Origin: a virus
IMG/VR virus record: IMGVR_UViG_3300022752_000084
Location: 1-56,730 of that record
Length of the DNA stretch: 56,730 nt
Direction: 5' to 3' (one strand)
Shown one piece after another: positions 7,503 to 16,813 of this stretch; within the stretch, counting starts at the first letter, position 1, and each line of letters opens with the position of its first letter. The position numbers were made by a program, and so were the translations under genes. A model generated the notes under the pieces. It had not been told where the DNA came from, ran no database searches, and saw nothing but the letters and a program-made list of their open reading frames with translations.

Positions 7503-7928
7503 ATGGACACACCTTCCTTTCGCGATCTAGTGGCAGTTGGGCGCACCGCTGCCGAGTGCTGGAATGAATTCGATATAGCGCAGATGCACTGCGAGCAAGC
7601 GTTTGGCACACCCTTCAATGCAGCCAAAGGCATCCTCAACACAGATATAAATGTGGCTGAGGCTCGCGGAGTTGATCTAGCTCCTTTCCAAGGCCCTGAA
7701 TCGTCCTTTAAGTTTCCTGATCTTAGTGCGCATATAGTTGTGCGGGTTACCAGAAAACCCACGGGGCACAAAAACATCGATAAGATCAATGCCAAAATCG
7801 AGAAGCTGGAGCTCCAGCTAAAGGCTGCAAAAATTGAACGGAAAAGTTTGATTGAGCAGTTGGTTATTACCGGTGCTGTAGATCAGGTAACCGACAATAT
7901 CGGCCTAGCTTTCACGAGGCTCAAATAA
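7503..7928 (+). CDS. Hypothetical protein with C-terminal coiled coil
   Basis: 141 residues. The N-terminal two thirds are mixed alpha/beta; residues about 92-125 (NIDKINAKIEKLELQLKAAK onward) form a clear coiled coil. GC and codon use look higher than in the preceding early genes, which may indicate separate acquisition. It has its own promoter and shares a base with the start of the next gene (TAATG). Function unknown. Confidence 0.65.
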   Translation: MDTPSFRDLVAVGRTAAECWNEFDIAQMHCEQAFGTPFNAAKGILNTDINVAEARGVDLAPFQGPESSFKFPDLSAHIVVRVTRKPTGHKNIDKINAKIEKLELQLKAAKIERKSLIEQLVITGAVDQVTDNIGLAFTRLK

Positions 7929-8083
7929 TGTTGAAAGTCACATCTTTTCTGCTGCTCACTCTCTTGTCTGCAGTTATCACCTGCGCATCGATGGGTTACG
8001 ACCCGTTGGAGCCTAACCGCGAAAGCTCCCAGCACCTCAAAGGATTCTGTAAAGATCCTAAATTCTATGGCCCTGGTTGTTAA
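7928..8083 (+). CDS. Small secreted or membrane-anchored protein
   Basis: 51 residues, coupled to the gene before it by a TAATG overlap. An N-terminal hydrophobic segment (LKVTSFLLLTLLSAVIT) is followed by Cys-19, which resembles a lipoprotein signal, though the residue before the Cys is Thr rather than Gly/Ala/Ser. The mature part is short, polar and has two Cys (GFCKDPKFYGPGC) that could form a disulfide. Size and pattern would fit an outer-membrane spanin or a surface-exclusion lipoprotein; unproven. Confidence 0.5.
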   Translation: MLKVTSFLLLTLLSAVITCASMGYDPLEPNRESSQHLKGFCKDPKFYGPGC

Positions 8084-8100
8084 TCCCAATAAACTTGCCA

Positions 8101-8130
8101 AAGCGTCTGCGGAAGGCGCTTCTTTTTATT
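8101..8130 (+). terminator. Rho-independent terminator
   Basis: An 8-bp stem (AAGCGTCT / AGGCGCTT, one G-U pair) with loop GCGGA is followed by CTTTTTATT. It closes the 7503-8083 unit. Confidence 0.8.
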
Positions 8131-8159
8131 CCCCCTACAAATTTCTTTAAGTTTTTGAA

Positions 8160-9359
8160 ATGAACTCTTATCTTCTTTCTTGCTCAATTTCGGCGAACGT
8201 CAGACAATCAATTCAAATCAAATTTGATGATTTGAAATTGCCAGCTTCAGTTATCACGACGTTGGAACGACAAAACACTGTAAGCCTTCGACCAAATCTA
8301 TCTAACGCTCTTAAGGGAGAGTTAGATGATCTCCGTGTTTTACAGCGCGAATTGTACGACAACTATTGTTTACATTTTGGAGACACACATTTTGTAACAG
8401 CAAATTATTTTGATGGTGCGAATGATATTATTGCGAAAATTCGCGCACAAGCGGGAATTGCTAACGAAAAACTATACAAAATATGGGAACAAGAGTTTTC
8501 TAAGTGGAATCAAACAGTTGAAGATTTTCTTCGACCTCTGTTTCCTACAGACGAAGAATATAAACTTGCATGTGATGCTTACATGAGAGTTTTCCCGACT
8601 CAAGAAGAATACAGAAACCCAATTCGAGTTTTTGTTGTGGGTCCACTGCCGATTAGTTTAGAAGCCGTCTCAACACCTATTGAAGGCGACTCTTTTGATT
8701 CTGTATTAGCACATAGTAATTACATTAATACTAAAGAAGTACTTGATGCTGCTCACGCCAGTGCAGCTGATAGAGCTTTACAAATTAGTGCAGAACTTCT
8801 AGATGATTTAGATACACGAACTGTTACTAAGATTGGTCGGCAACAAACTGGCGGGGACAAGAAACGAGGTTCGTGGGAGATAACAGCATCGAAGCTCAAA
8901 TTAATTAGTGATTCAGTTCCTGGGTTTGAACATCTTTCCGAGTTAGCTGAAAAACTACTGCTTGCTGGTGCTGCAATTCAATCTTCTAACCGTACAGAAC
9001 GAGACCAAGGTGCAGTTACATTTCAAGAATTGCAAACAGAAATTCGTACAGAATTAGAATCTATTGTATCCACGCGGGACAAAACTAAAGGTTTGGAGAT
9101 GTTGCAGCAATCCTTGGCGCTTTCAAATACTTACAAGTCTTTATGTGACCGTATAAAGAAAGTTGAGAATTCGAACGCTCTAAACTTGTTAATTGCTGAA
9201 TCAAACATTGAACAGGATATTTATCGTCAACGCTCCAAACAGTTACATAAACTTATTTCACAAAGGAGGGAGTTGATTGGAGCTGCAGGAGAAAATCTCG
9301 ATACACTTATTTCAACAGTGGCTACCGCCGCTGAGGATTTTGAAACCCCTGATTTCTAA
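8160..9359 (+). CDS. Coiled-coil protein heading the MoxR/VWA operon (DUF3150-like?)
   Basis: 399 residues, mostly helical with several heptad-rich stretches. The C-terminal half (TFQELQTEIRTELESIV... QRSKQLHKLISQRRELIG) is strongly coiled-coil. It starts right after a terminator and ends with TAA overlapping the next ATG. Its place upstream of a MoxR ATPase and a VWA gene, and its size, recall DUF3150-type proteins that travel with CobS/MoxR and VWA genes. That resemblance is weak, and I see no catalytic motif. It may be the substrate adaptor of the ATPase. Confidence 0.6.
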   Translation: MNSYLLSCSISANVRQSIQIKFDDLKLPASVITTLERQNTVSLRPNLSNALKGELDDLRVLQRELYDNYCLHFGDTHFVTANYFDGANDIIAKIRAQAGIANEKLYKIWEQEFSKWNQTVEDFLRPLFPTDEEYKLACDAYMRVFPTQEEYRNPIRVFVVGPLPISLEAVSTPIEGDSFDSVLAHSNYINTKEVLDAAHASAADRALQISAELLDDLDTRTVTKIGRQQTGGDKKRGSWEITASKLKLISDSVPGFEHLSELAEKLLLAGAAIQSSNRTERDQGAVTFQELQTEIRTELESIVSTRDKTKGLEMLQQSLALSNTYKSLCDRIKKVENSNALNLLIAESNIEQDIYRQRSKQLHKLISQRRELIGAAGENLDTLISTVATAAEDFETPDF

Positions 9360-9589
9360 TGAGTAGAACTCGTTACGCCCTCTGTTCAACAGAGGGTTAT
9401 CTTTCTGATATTGAAAATTACGTTAGCGATCCTGAAGAAGCTGTTACTTTCAGCTGCTTTGATGTCGCTGTTCAAAAACTCAATACTTTACAACCGTTAT
9501 TAAAAAACAGTTGTCGAGTTACTGAGGTACGCATTCCTTTTCCCCTTACAAAACCTTTTAGACTCGATGGCTACTCGAATAAGCACTAA
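9359..9589 (+). CDS. Hypothetical small operon protein
   Basis: 76 residues, joined to the upstream gene by TAATG and overlapping the downstream gene by 23 bases, so it is tightly embedded in the MoxR/VWA operon. The sequence (RYALCSTEGYLSDIENYVSDPEEAVTFSCFDVA within residues 5-37) looks like a small alpha/beta protein. No family recognised. Confidence 0.6.
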   Translation: MSRTRYALCSTEGYLSDIENYVSDPEEAVTFSCFDVAVQKLNTLQPLLKNSCRVTEVRIPFPLTKPFRLDGYSNKH

Positions 9590-10265
9590 GTTCTTTCAAA
9601 CAATAGATTTGAAGCTTCCGTTAGGTGTTACATCACCTACCACTGTTGATCTATACTATTCTAAACGCGCCAACACCTTAGGTGAATTTTTTATTAAACC
9701 TTTAGTTATTGTTTATGCCGATGGCTCCACGGTGGCGACAGAACTCTTCTCACGTTTTAGCTTTGCTTGCCCTCAAGACGCAATTGATGACTTACTGCAG
9801 TTTATAGAAGTGAACATCCCTACTAAACAAGTTACATTTAACGCTTATCGAAACGATGAAGAATTTAAATTTCCTATTCTCGCTAGCCAACTAAATAGTA
9901 TTTTTGAACCAGAGATTTTACAGCGTTCTTTAAATTATAAGAAATATTATTACGGTAAAGACGAAGTGACAGGCTATTGGTACTCTAAAAATTCTACAAC
10001 ACACTCTCTGAGTTTCGCTCCTTTTTATAAAGAAGAATCAATCCCTTCTACATTTGTTCCTACAGATGAAGTTAAGGACCGTATGTTTATGAACAAAATG
10101 TCAAAACTGCATGAAGCATATCATGAAAAGTTGTTAGAGATATTGCACAAATATGAGCTTGAGTGGACAATGACTTACAATCAAGTTTATAACGATCATC
10201 TTTCTTTTACTGATAGCTCGAATTTTGGCGACATTCAAGAGATTTTAAATAATTACAAACAATGA
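9567..10265 (+). CDS. Hypothetical operon protein
   Basis: 232 residues. The N-terminal part is beta-rich (TIDLKLPLGVTSPTTVDLYYS, FIKPLVIVYADGSTV); the C-terminal third is helical (KMSKLHEAYHEKLLEILHKYELEW). It overlaps the gene before it by 23 bases. Being always next to the ATPase/VWA pair would suggest a partner or client; here only the gene order supports that. No recognised fold. Confidence 0.6.
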   Translation: MATRISTKFFQTIDLKLPLGVTSPTTVDLYYSKRANTLGEFFIKPLVIVYADGSTVATELFSRFSFACPQDAIDDLLQFIEVNIPTKQVTFNAYRNDEEFKFPILASQLNSIFEPEILQRSLNYKKYYYGKDEVTGYWYSKNSTTHSLSFAPFYKEESIPSTFVPTDEVKDRMFMNKMSKLHEAYHEKLLEILHKYELEWTMTYNQVYNDHLSFTDSSNFGDIQEILNNYKQ

Positions 10266-10266
10266 A

Positions 10267-10280
10267 CCTCCGCCCGGAGG
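10267..10280 (+). other. GC-rich hairpin CCTCCG-CC-CGGAGG
   Basis: A perfect 6-bp inverted repeat just after the stop of the 9567 gene and ahead of the promoter at 10293. It lacks a T-run, so it is more likely an mRNA 3' end stabiliser or partial attenuator than a full terminator. Confidence 0.5.
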
Positions 10281-10292
10281 CCGCTCACCAAC

Positions 10293-10301
10293 TGCTATAA
10301 T
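10293..10301 (+). promoter_or_regulatory. Extended -10 promoter TGCTATAAT
   Basis: A consensus TATAAT with an upstream TG (extended -10), no recognisable -35 box, 30 bases before the ATPase start. The leader after it is a run of ACATC repeats. It would let the ATPase/VWA genes be transcribed separately from the three upstream genes. Confidence 0.55.
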
Positions 10302-10330
10302 CTACATCACATCACATCACATCATTCATC

Positions 10331-11521
10331 ATGAACGACACCCTCTTTGCCAAGCTTCAAAACTTTCGTGGTTCCCTCAACTCCTCATCACTCGAACGTG
10401 AGCATGTAATTGACGGCCTTCTCGCAACATTACTATCACAACAAAATGCTTTCCTCCTCGGAGCACCAGGAACCGGCAAATCTGATTTAGTGCGCACCAT
10501 CTGCAATGGTATTTCTGGTGCCAACTATTTTGGTTACTTACTCACACCCACGACGGATCCTTCGGAAATCTTTGGACCAGTCGCTGTAAGCAAACTATTA
10601 AATGACGAATATACCCGTGATGTTCAAGGGTATTTACCTGACGCACACATTGCTTTTACAGACGAACTATTTCGTGGTTCATCGGCAATTTTAAACTCAC
10701 TACTTACCCTGTTAAATGAACGAACTTTTAATAACGGCAAGGAAGTTATAAACACTCCGATTCAATCGATTGTTGCAGCAACAAACAGTTGGCCTGACGA
10801 AGAATCCTTGCAAGCATTTGCAGATAGATTTCTATTTCGACCAACAGTTGAATTCTTAAAAAAGCCTGCGTCTAAACGTTTATTAGATTCGTGGGCTGTG
10901 GGTAATGAAGAAAGACCAAAAGTTGGTGTTCACCTTACATTGCCAGAGCTTAAAGCCCTTCAACAGGAAGCTAAAAACATAAAAGTTTCTGAAGAGTTCT
11001 TAGATAAATTTGTGGAGTTATGGGAAATGTTGGCCGCGAGGGCAATCGTAATCAGTGATCGCCGTCGTGTTCAAATCCTCAAGTTTCTTAAAGCTTGGGC
11101 TGTTGTGCAGGGTGATGAAGAGCTTTATCCCGAACACATGCACAACTCCATGATTAACATTGTTTATCAAACTCAAGAGGATCAAGAAACTATTGCGGAA
11201 GTCTTAGAGCACGTTGTACCGACAGCAAATCGAATGTTTGCTGATGCAAAACGAGCTGCTGCGGGGATTATGACAGAATATCATGTTTGCTCTACTAAAC
11301 AAAAATCTAAACAAGGTATTGCTGAGCTTAACGAATTCGTCGGCAACCTACGGAAATATCATAAAGATATGCAAACCGTAAAAAATAAAGTTGCAGAAAT
11401 TTTGGACACTTCTAAATTTAGAATGAATATCCTAGACAGAACGCAAGGCGTAAAGCTAGAACAACAACTGCAAAACTATTTAGATACGTTAGCTATTGCC
11501 ATTTCAGACTTCTCTAAGTAA
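10331..11521 (+). CDS. RavA-like MoxR-family AAA+ ATPase
   Basis: 396 residues. Walker A GAPGTGKS (44-51), Walker B HIAFTDE (about 106-112, D111/E112), the sensor-1 region VAATNSWP, and ...FADRFLFRP follow. Characteristic RavA-type phrases are FGYLLTPTTDPSEIFGPVAVS, GYLPDAHIAFTDELFRGSSA and ILNSLLTLLNERTF. They match the E. coli RavA pattern (YLMTRFSTPEEVFGP, YLPEAEIVFLDE, AILNTLLTAINERQF) closely. MoxR ATPases act as chaperone-like remodellers with a VWA partner, and a VWA gene lies 175 bases downstream. The C-terminal half is helical (LARA-like region not identified). Cytosolic. Confidence 0.85.
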   Translation: MNDTLFAKLQNFRGSLNSSSLEREHVIDGLLATLLSQQNAFLLGAPGTGKSDLVRTICNGISGANYFGYLLTPTTDPSEIFGPVAVSKLLNDEYTRDVQGYLPDAHIAFTDELFRGSSAILNSLLTLLNERTFNNGKEVINTPIQSIVAATNSWPDEESLQAFADRFLFRPTVEFLKKPASKRLLDSWAVGNEERPKVGVHLTLPELKALQQEAKNIKVSEEFLDKFVELWEMLAARAIVISDRRRVQILKFLKAWAVVQGDEELYPEHMHNSMINIVYQTQEDQETIAEVLEHVVPTANRMFADAKRAAAGIMTEYHVCSTKQKSKQGIAELNEFVGNLRKYHKDMQTVKNKVAEILDTSKFRMNILDRTQGVKLEQQLQNYLDTLAIAISDFSK

Positions 11522-11545
11522 AATAAAGCGCATCTAAACAATTGT

Positions 11546-11725
11546 ATGCCTGAAACACAAGAAACTCTACTTGCAATCCGCACCGAGCTGGCGACATTTC
11601 TCGAAGCTGTCGAAGAGATAAAACCTTCGCAAGCTTTTGACCCTTTGGTCAAACTTTTAATCAGCTTAGATCGTAAAATCATTGATTCCAAAAAACATGA
11701 ACACCAACTTCAACAAAACCTCTGA
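11546..11725 (+). CDS. 59-residue protein between ATPase and VWA genes
   Basis: ATG at 11546 to TGA at 11723-11725, overlapping the start of the VWA gene by 29 bases in another frame. It is helical and amphipathic (TLLAIRTELATFLEAVEEI ... PLVKLLISLDRKIIDSKK), like a small adaptor. It fills the space between the two core genes. No family recognised. Confidence 0.5.
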   Translation: MPETQETLLAIRTELATFLEAVEEIKPSQAFDPLVKLLISLDRKIIDSKKHEHQLQQNL

Positions 11726-13253
11726 GTTTATTCGGCTTACACACAACGCTCCGTTAACCCTGACTTGTTCTGCACTAGCTGATTTCCTGTGGGAAGATTT
11801 TATTCGTGAGACCCGCTCCTCTGTCTCTTACATTTCAAACACACACAATATCACACAGATCTCTAGATTCGGTAAAGAACTTTTTGAACGACTTTATCAA
11901 GGTGACTCAGTTACTTGGTTAGTAAGTCTTGAAGATTACGAAGACTATTTTCGAGCAAAACAAGATGGTAGCCCCACGGCAATTTTAAAAAATTATAAGC
12001 CTGAGAATGCGTTTTGGTATTTGGTGATGAGTGCATTATCTAGTGCTTCCGCATGGACTCAGTTATTACAAAATAGTGTTGGTAATCAATTTAACGCAGG
12101 AAATAACGCCGTTAGAATCCTTAATGATTTGGCTGACTTTGTTAGAGAATTGATAGAGGATAATCAAATTGATGTAGATACACTGCTAAAAGCAGGAGAA
12201 AAACTTGAGAGTTTACGAGAAAAGTTCAAACAGGCAAAAGCAAATGGTGACGATAAAGGTGCAGAGGCTGCGCGAGCAGAGGGAAAAGCCGTTGCCCAAA
12301 CAATTCAAAATCAATTGGAACTTTTAAAAGCTTCAGTAGAGGCAGAGGTAAATAATGCGGTAGATGACGCTTTACGTACATCTAAAAATGAAAACGATGC
12401 GTTAGAGACTCTTTGGGGGACTACAGAGGGGGAGGGCTTTCACACGCAAGACTTACAAACGAAAAAAGAATTAGCGGCTAAGTTACAAAAAAATAACACA
12501 CTGAAACAAGTTGCTAAACAATTAGGGTTTTTAAAAAGAATTTGGACAGAAAGAAAACGTGCGAAAAGATCACGAGCAAACTATGAGGCGATTAACGGAG
12601 CCTGCTTTAGTAACGACATTACAAAAGCATTTCCCTTGGAACTTGCACTCGCAGGAACAGAAAAGGGCCGCGCATTATTTGCTCTTAAGCACATGCACAA
12701 AACTATACTCACTAAAGACTATGAGGCGCATAGAAAGGATCTGGGCCGAGGTCCAATAATTCTATATGTGGATACCTCAGGATCAATGTCGGGCAGCTTT
12801 GATATTTGGGCAAAGGCCATAACAATGACTATTGCGGCCCACGCGGGCAAAGATTCCAGGGATGTACATGTACACCTTTTTGACAATCGTGTCGGTGATT
12901 CTTGTATTTTAAAACATAAGAATAATAATCTTGTTCTTATAGATTTTATCTCTTCGTGGCGATTGGGCGGCGGCACTTCGTTTAACGCTGTGCTACTTCA
13001 TGCGCTGACTGCTCTTAAAGATTTCAAAAATGCTGATGTCCTTATGATTACCGATGGTTTTTCGTCATTAGACGCCCACTTGGTTACCAAATTAAATAAA
13101 CACAAAGAAACCGAAGGGTTTCAATGGACGACTTTATGCTTGGGTAGCTCACCTGTTCATACTTTGCACGACTTTTCAGATTTTGTTTACTCGGTGGATA
13201 TTTCAAATCCCGACGAAACAATTGACACTATTCAAAAATCTATAAGAGTGTAA
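11697..13253 (+). CDS. ViaA-like VWA-domain protein
   Basis: 518 residues from the ATG at 11697. A TTG five codons upstream is possible but less likely. The N-terminal 340 residues are helical, with a long coiled coil (about 155-240). The C-terminal VWA domain has an intact MIDAS: DTSGSMS (D359, S361, S363), a Thr in GGGTSF (T427) and ITDG (D453). The order helical N-terminus plus C-terminal VWA, and phrases such as GPIILYVDTSGSM and GGGTS, parallel E. coli ViaA, the partner of RavA. It probably works with the ATPase gene upstream to remodel a protein target. Confidence 0.8.
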   Translation: MNTNFNKTSEFIRLTHNAPLTLTCSALADFLWEDFIRETRSSVSYISNTHNITQISRFGKELFERLYQGDSVTWLVSLEDYEDYFRAKQDGSPTAILKNYKPENAFWYLVMSALSSASAWTQLLQNSVGNQFNAGNNAVRILNDLADFVRELIEDNQIDVDTLLKAGEKLESLREKFKQAKANGDDKGAEAARAEGKAVAQTIQNQLELLKASVEAEVNNAVDDALRTSKNENDALETLWGTTEGEGFHTQDLQTKKELAAKLQKNNTLKQVAKQLGFLKRIWTERKRAKRSRANYEAINGACFSNDITKAFPLELALAGTEKGRALFALKHMHKTILTKDYEAHRKDLGRGPIILYVDTSGSMSGSFDIWAKAITMTIAAHAGKDSRDVHVHLFDNRVGDSCILKHKNNNLVLIDFISSWRLGGGTSFNAVLLHALTALKDFKNADVLMITDGFSSLDAHLVTKLNKHKETEGFQWTTLCLGSSPVHTLHDFSDFVYSVDISNPDETIDTIQKSIRV

Positions 13254-13255
13254 TC

Positions 13256-13441
13256 ATGAAAGCAAAAAATTATCGAATTTTAACGCTGGCTGTTGAAGAA
13301 GGTGTGCGCTACGGTATTTCGCGATCAAAAAAATACGATCCTGATCCACCGGAAGAGGTTGTTATTGATACGCTGACCGACGCAGTGATGAGCCACATTT
13401 TGGAGTATTTTAGTTTCAACGAAAATGAGATTACCGATTAA
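13256..13441 (+). CDS. Hypothetical small protein ending the MoxR/VWA operon
   Basis: 61 residues, two bases after the VWA stop, so surely in the same mRNA. Basic N-terminus, then acidic helices (PPEEVVIDTLTDAVMSHILEYF). No family recognised. Its stop is two bases from the stop of a convergent minus-strand gene. Confidence 0.55.
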   Translation: MKAKNYRILTLAVEEGVRYGISRSKKYDPDPPEEVVIDTLTDAVMSHILEYFSFNENEITD

Positions 13442-13443
13442 TT

Positions 13444-13614
13444 CTATATACAATCACTTTTATTCTTAATCGACCGCACAAATAATTCTGTAAAAAGTTC
13501 CATCTTTTGTGCACAAACTGCATGGGGATAATAACTAATTGCATTTTTTAAACTAACTAATTCTTCCCGTTCATCCGCTGTTAGCCTTTCGTCGTTGTGG
13601 GTAGTTACCGTCAT
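13444..13614 (-). CDS. Hypothetical 56-residue protein
   Basis: Minus-strand frame from ATG (13612-13614) to TAG (13444-13446). Residues 10-27 (RLTADEREELVSLKNAIS) form an amphipathic helix. It is the downstream-most gene of the minus block and converges on the MoxR/VWA operon. The gap 13615-13720 shows nothing else. No family recognised. Confidence 0.45.
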   Translation of the reverse strand: MTVTTHNDERLTADEREELVSLKNAISYYPHAVCAQKMELFTELFVRSIKNKSDCI

Positions 13615-13720
13615 TAAGCTTTATCTTCTATCTCTATGTTAGCGTTTCAAAAAAGGAACCTCGTTAATGTAAACCATGCTCTAAAGAAAAGCAAGTGCGG
13701 ACTATGCGGGTTTCCGTACT

Positions 13721-16705
13721 TCATCGCCCAAATAACAATTCAGATAAACCGAACTCTCCTTTTGTAGGATTAAACCTTTCCTTAACCAGGTCGGCCCGAC
13801 GTTGCAATTCGTTGCGGTTTTGTCTGCGAATCATTTCCATCTTACTTTGATCGGATAAAGATTTGATTTCAGCAGTTAGTGGTTGATTTGGTAACGGTGT
13901 CTTGCTTGCAACTCCACTTCTTGGCGCCATACCAATAAGCTGCCGTACTTTGGGTACTATACCTTCGCCAGTTTCTTGGCGAACAACTTCATTTGCAGCT
14001 CTGGCAGCAGCCGACCCAATAAACCCTAAGCCCACGCCGGGTGCCGCTGGTGCTAATACAGGAGTGGATAAAGCTGCAGCAAAAGCTGCTCCCGTAGGTA
14101 AACTTTCAATAAATTCACGACCCATTTGTTTACCCATCGCAGCAGGCCCCTGCTTATATCCTGTTTGAATTGCTTCTGGACTGGGGATTAAATCTGCAGC
14201 TCCTGGCAATAGAGAAGCTGGTGTTCTTTTAATTGCGCGGCCCATCTCAAGCGCTCCCGCAGCAGCGCCCATTACTGGATCAACTGCATAGTAAGTCTTG
14301 TTACTCGGTAAACTACTTTGGTTGACTTTTGCTTGACCCCCGCTAAAGCTCAATTGTCCTCGAATTGGTGTCTCAGCAGGTTTCAGCTGTAGTGGAATTA
14401 CTTTTCCTTCTTTATTTATATATGCATATTGGGATTTCTCAGTACCTTGCATTGGTCCAAAACCGCCACGCTGATAGGCCACTCCTCTTTTATTTGCTGG
14501 AGTTCCAATAACCTCTTGTTGTTTACGGAAAGTTGAACTGGCGTCTCTTTTTCTTTCGGCGGCCTCCTCCAAATCAAACTCCTGTAAAGGTTTATTCACT
14601 ACCAAAGTTCCGGGAGGCATTCCAGCCAACGCATTTTTAGAAACAAATTCTGTGAATGCTTTAGAAACAGCCGGTGGTAAATCTTTGGCATCGTAAGTAA
14701 ATCTATTTTCATCAGGAGAAAGTGTTTGAAAACTTATTGAGGACGTCCCTAAAATAGGATTTTTCGCGAAAAACTTTAAAGCATTTTCTGAAATATCGCC
14801 GGAGATCTCAGTAGAGTCAGCTATTGAAGGCATCATAGGCGGAGAATTAGCTATATTTAGTCCATATATTTCACCAATATCATCTATTTTTGCTGGAGTG
14901 ACTTCATCCGTATCTGGATTGTACCTCACATATAATTGCGTAGGGTTATCTACACTTTGGGTATACTTATCGAAAAGCCTGTTCTTAGCTTGAGGCGATA
15001 AATCGTTAAAGGCTTTTTTAAAAACGCGAGCGCGGTCGTCAATCCGACTCATTAATTCTCTTGCTTCTGGATCATCCCGCCCCACATATTTACCTCCTCC
15101 AATCAAAGGTCTGACCGTGGATGCAGCTTGTGATGAAACCCTACTTAATTTTTCAACCGCTTCGGGATTTAACTGACTTAAACGTTCGATAGCTCTCTGC
15201 TGCCGCTCCGTACTTCCGCTAGTGTAATCAAACTCTATTCCAGCTAGCTCATACTGAGGTATCCCACCTTCTGTCATCAAGCTGTTATAAATAGCAGCCC
15301 GATCTTTTGGATCAGATATTTGTTGAACTGAATCTATAAACTTTGAATACTTAGAAATCTCTTCTTTACCTCCCACGGGGGCTGTTGTTCTAGGTGCATT
15401 TGATAACAAAGGAATCATTTCAGGATACTGTTTTAATGCCTTTTCGAGTCGATTGATTGCTTCTTGATCTACGCTCTCCATCACCTTTTCTTGTAGTTCA
15501 GGTATAACTAATTGTCCAGTTCTACGAGAACGTTGTTCTAAATCACCAAGCGTATTGCGCATCTCTGCTGGAGAGTAATCCAACGATCTTCGCATTCTTT
15601 CAGCATCGTCAGGTGTTTCCCAACGCCGCAGAAAGTTTAACCTAGAAGGTCCTGCAATAAAATTTGGTTGATCAACATCTGGCGGTGTGGGAATACCCGT
15701 ATCAAACATTGTTGATTGTCGATCTCCCTCAACCGCTCTCGTGATTGCGTCGACAATCTCGCCACCACGAGGAGACTCTCTAATTTCGGGAAGTACTTGA
15801 TTGACTCGTTGCTCGCGACGTCTAGAATTGGCGTTTCGTACTATTGCATTTAGGTCTCGACCCAAAGTAACTAATCTATTATTATTCGCTATATAATCCT
15901 CAAACGAAGCTGGTGGGCGATCTATTAATCTCGCTGCCTCTGTCACCAGTTTTTCTCGGGGGTCGATTTCATCAACAAAATTTAATCTTTGTTGTTCAAT
16001 TCCCGGAGAAAAAGGTACTTTTAATGCAGCAGCGGAACTTGCTATGTCACGACTTCTCGTTTGAAAGTCCCTCTGCTGCTGCTGAACAAAACTAACTTCG
16101 TCTCGTAGTTCACGGCTTATTTGATTTACAGGTGCGTATAAATCTGCAATCGAAGGGGCGTTGGGTTGCCCACGTCCGATTCGGTTTATCTCGTCAAGAA
16201 TTTGCCTTCTTTCATCACCTTCAAAACCTTCATAAATATCTGAAGTACCAGCACCCCTTTCAAGAGCCGTTCTAATCAGATTTATTTCATCAGCAGGAGC
16301 ACGGGAAAACCCTTCATATATACTTTGAGTAGTTTCAGGCGATACTATACGGCTATTTAAAAAATCAAGAGCTTGATTTGGTTGTGATGCAGCAATGTTT
16401 GCGAGGTCAAATTCATCTAAATCTGAATCTATATCTGAACCTCGAAACGGAATCGCGTCACGAAAATCCTCTATGTCGGCATTACTCCTAAGTTCCTCAG
16501 AACCTTCAGGGAAATAATCATCAGACCATTGTTGATTATCGTAAAGAGCCTCGTCTAAATCACCTTCATTAAGTGCCTCATTAAAAATATATCTTCTTGC
16601 TCTATTCTGGTCATATCTGTTTGGACTTCGCCTTTCCTGTTCAACTTTGCCCTGAACCCTTTGCAAATCCTCAAAAGTTACAGGTCTTATAGGTACAGGA
16701 GGCAC
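13721..16705 (-). CDS. Large virion protein (internal or tail-associated)
   Basis: 994 residues. The first 600 are helical and very polar, rich in Arg, Asp, Glu, Gln, with many short repeats of the type 'LxxRxR..E'. Near residues 810-930 is an Ala/Gly/Pro-rich, partly hydrophobic segment (e.g. PTGAAFAAALSTPVLAPAAP, GLGFIGSAAARAA) that could insert into membrane. No transglycosylase or protease motif is visible. Size, composition and location in the minus-strand virion block suggest an internal (ejection) or baseplate-type protein. It shares Pro/Gly-rich style with the gene at 55199. Confidence 0.6.
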   Translation of the reverse strand: MPPVPIRPVTFEDLQRVQGKVEQERRSPNRYDQNRARRYIFNEALNEGDLDEALYDNQQWSDDYFPEGSEELRSNADIEDFRDAIPFRGSDIDSDLDEFDLANIAASQPNQALDFLNSRIVSPETTQSIYEGFSRAPADEINLIRTALERGAGTSDIYEGFEGDERRQILDEINRIGRGQPNAPSIADLYAPVNQISRELRDEVSFVQQQQRDFQTRSRDIASSAAALKVPFSPGIEQQRLNFVDEIDPREKLVTEAARLIDRPPASFEDYIANNNRLVTLGRDLNAIVRNANSRRREQRVNQVLPEIRESPRGGEIVDAITRAVEGDRQSTMFDTGIPTPPDVDQPNFIAGPSRLNFLRRWETPDDAERMRRSLDYSPAEMRNTLGDLEQRSRRTGQLVIPELQEKVMESVDQEAINRLEKALKQYPEMIPLLSNAPRTTAPVGGKEEISKYSKFIDSVQQISDPKDRAAIYNSLMTEGGIPQYELAGIEFDYTSGSTERQQRAIERLSQLNPEAVEKLSRVSSQAASTVRPLIGGGKYVGRDDPEARELMSRIDDRARVFKKAFNDLSPQAKNRLFDKYTQSVDNPTQLYVRYNPDTDEVTPAKIDDIGEIYGLNIANSPPMMPSIADSTEISGDISENALKFFAKNPILGTSSISFQTLSPDENRFTYDAKDLPPAVSKAFTEFVSKNALAGMPPGTLVVNKPLQEFDLEEAAERKRDASSTFRKQQEVIGTPANKRGVAYQRGGFGPMQGTEKSQYAYINKEGKVIPLQLKPAETPIRGQLSFSGGQAKVNQSSLPSNKTYYAVDPVMGAAAGALEMGRAIKRTPASLLPGAADLIPSPEAIQTGYKQGPAAMGKQMGREFIESLPTGAAFAAALSTPVLAPAAPGVGLGFIGSAAARAANEVVRQETGEGIVPKVRQLIGMAPRSGVASKTPLPNQPLTAEIKSLSDQSKMEMIRRQNRNELQRRADLVKERFNPTKGEFGLSELLFGR

Positions 16706-16813
16706 GACTATCGTTTCGCTTCTTAAATAGTAGCAGCAATTGCCCGTCGGTTAACCACACTTGCTTTTTCGACCTGCTAGCTTTACTGTACTTTTGCATT
16801 ACTTTTTAATCAC

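Noticed and set aside
13902-14168. Plus-strand frame inside the 994-residue virion gene
   Set aside because: It lies wholly antisense to a long gene with consistent composition and has no start signal; a shadow frame.
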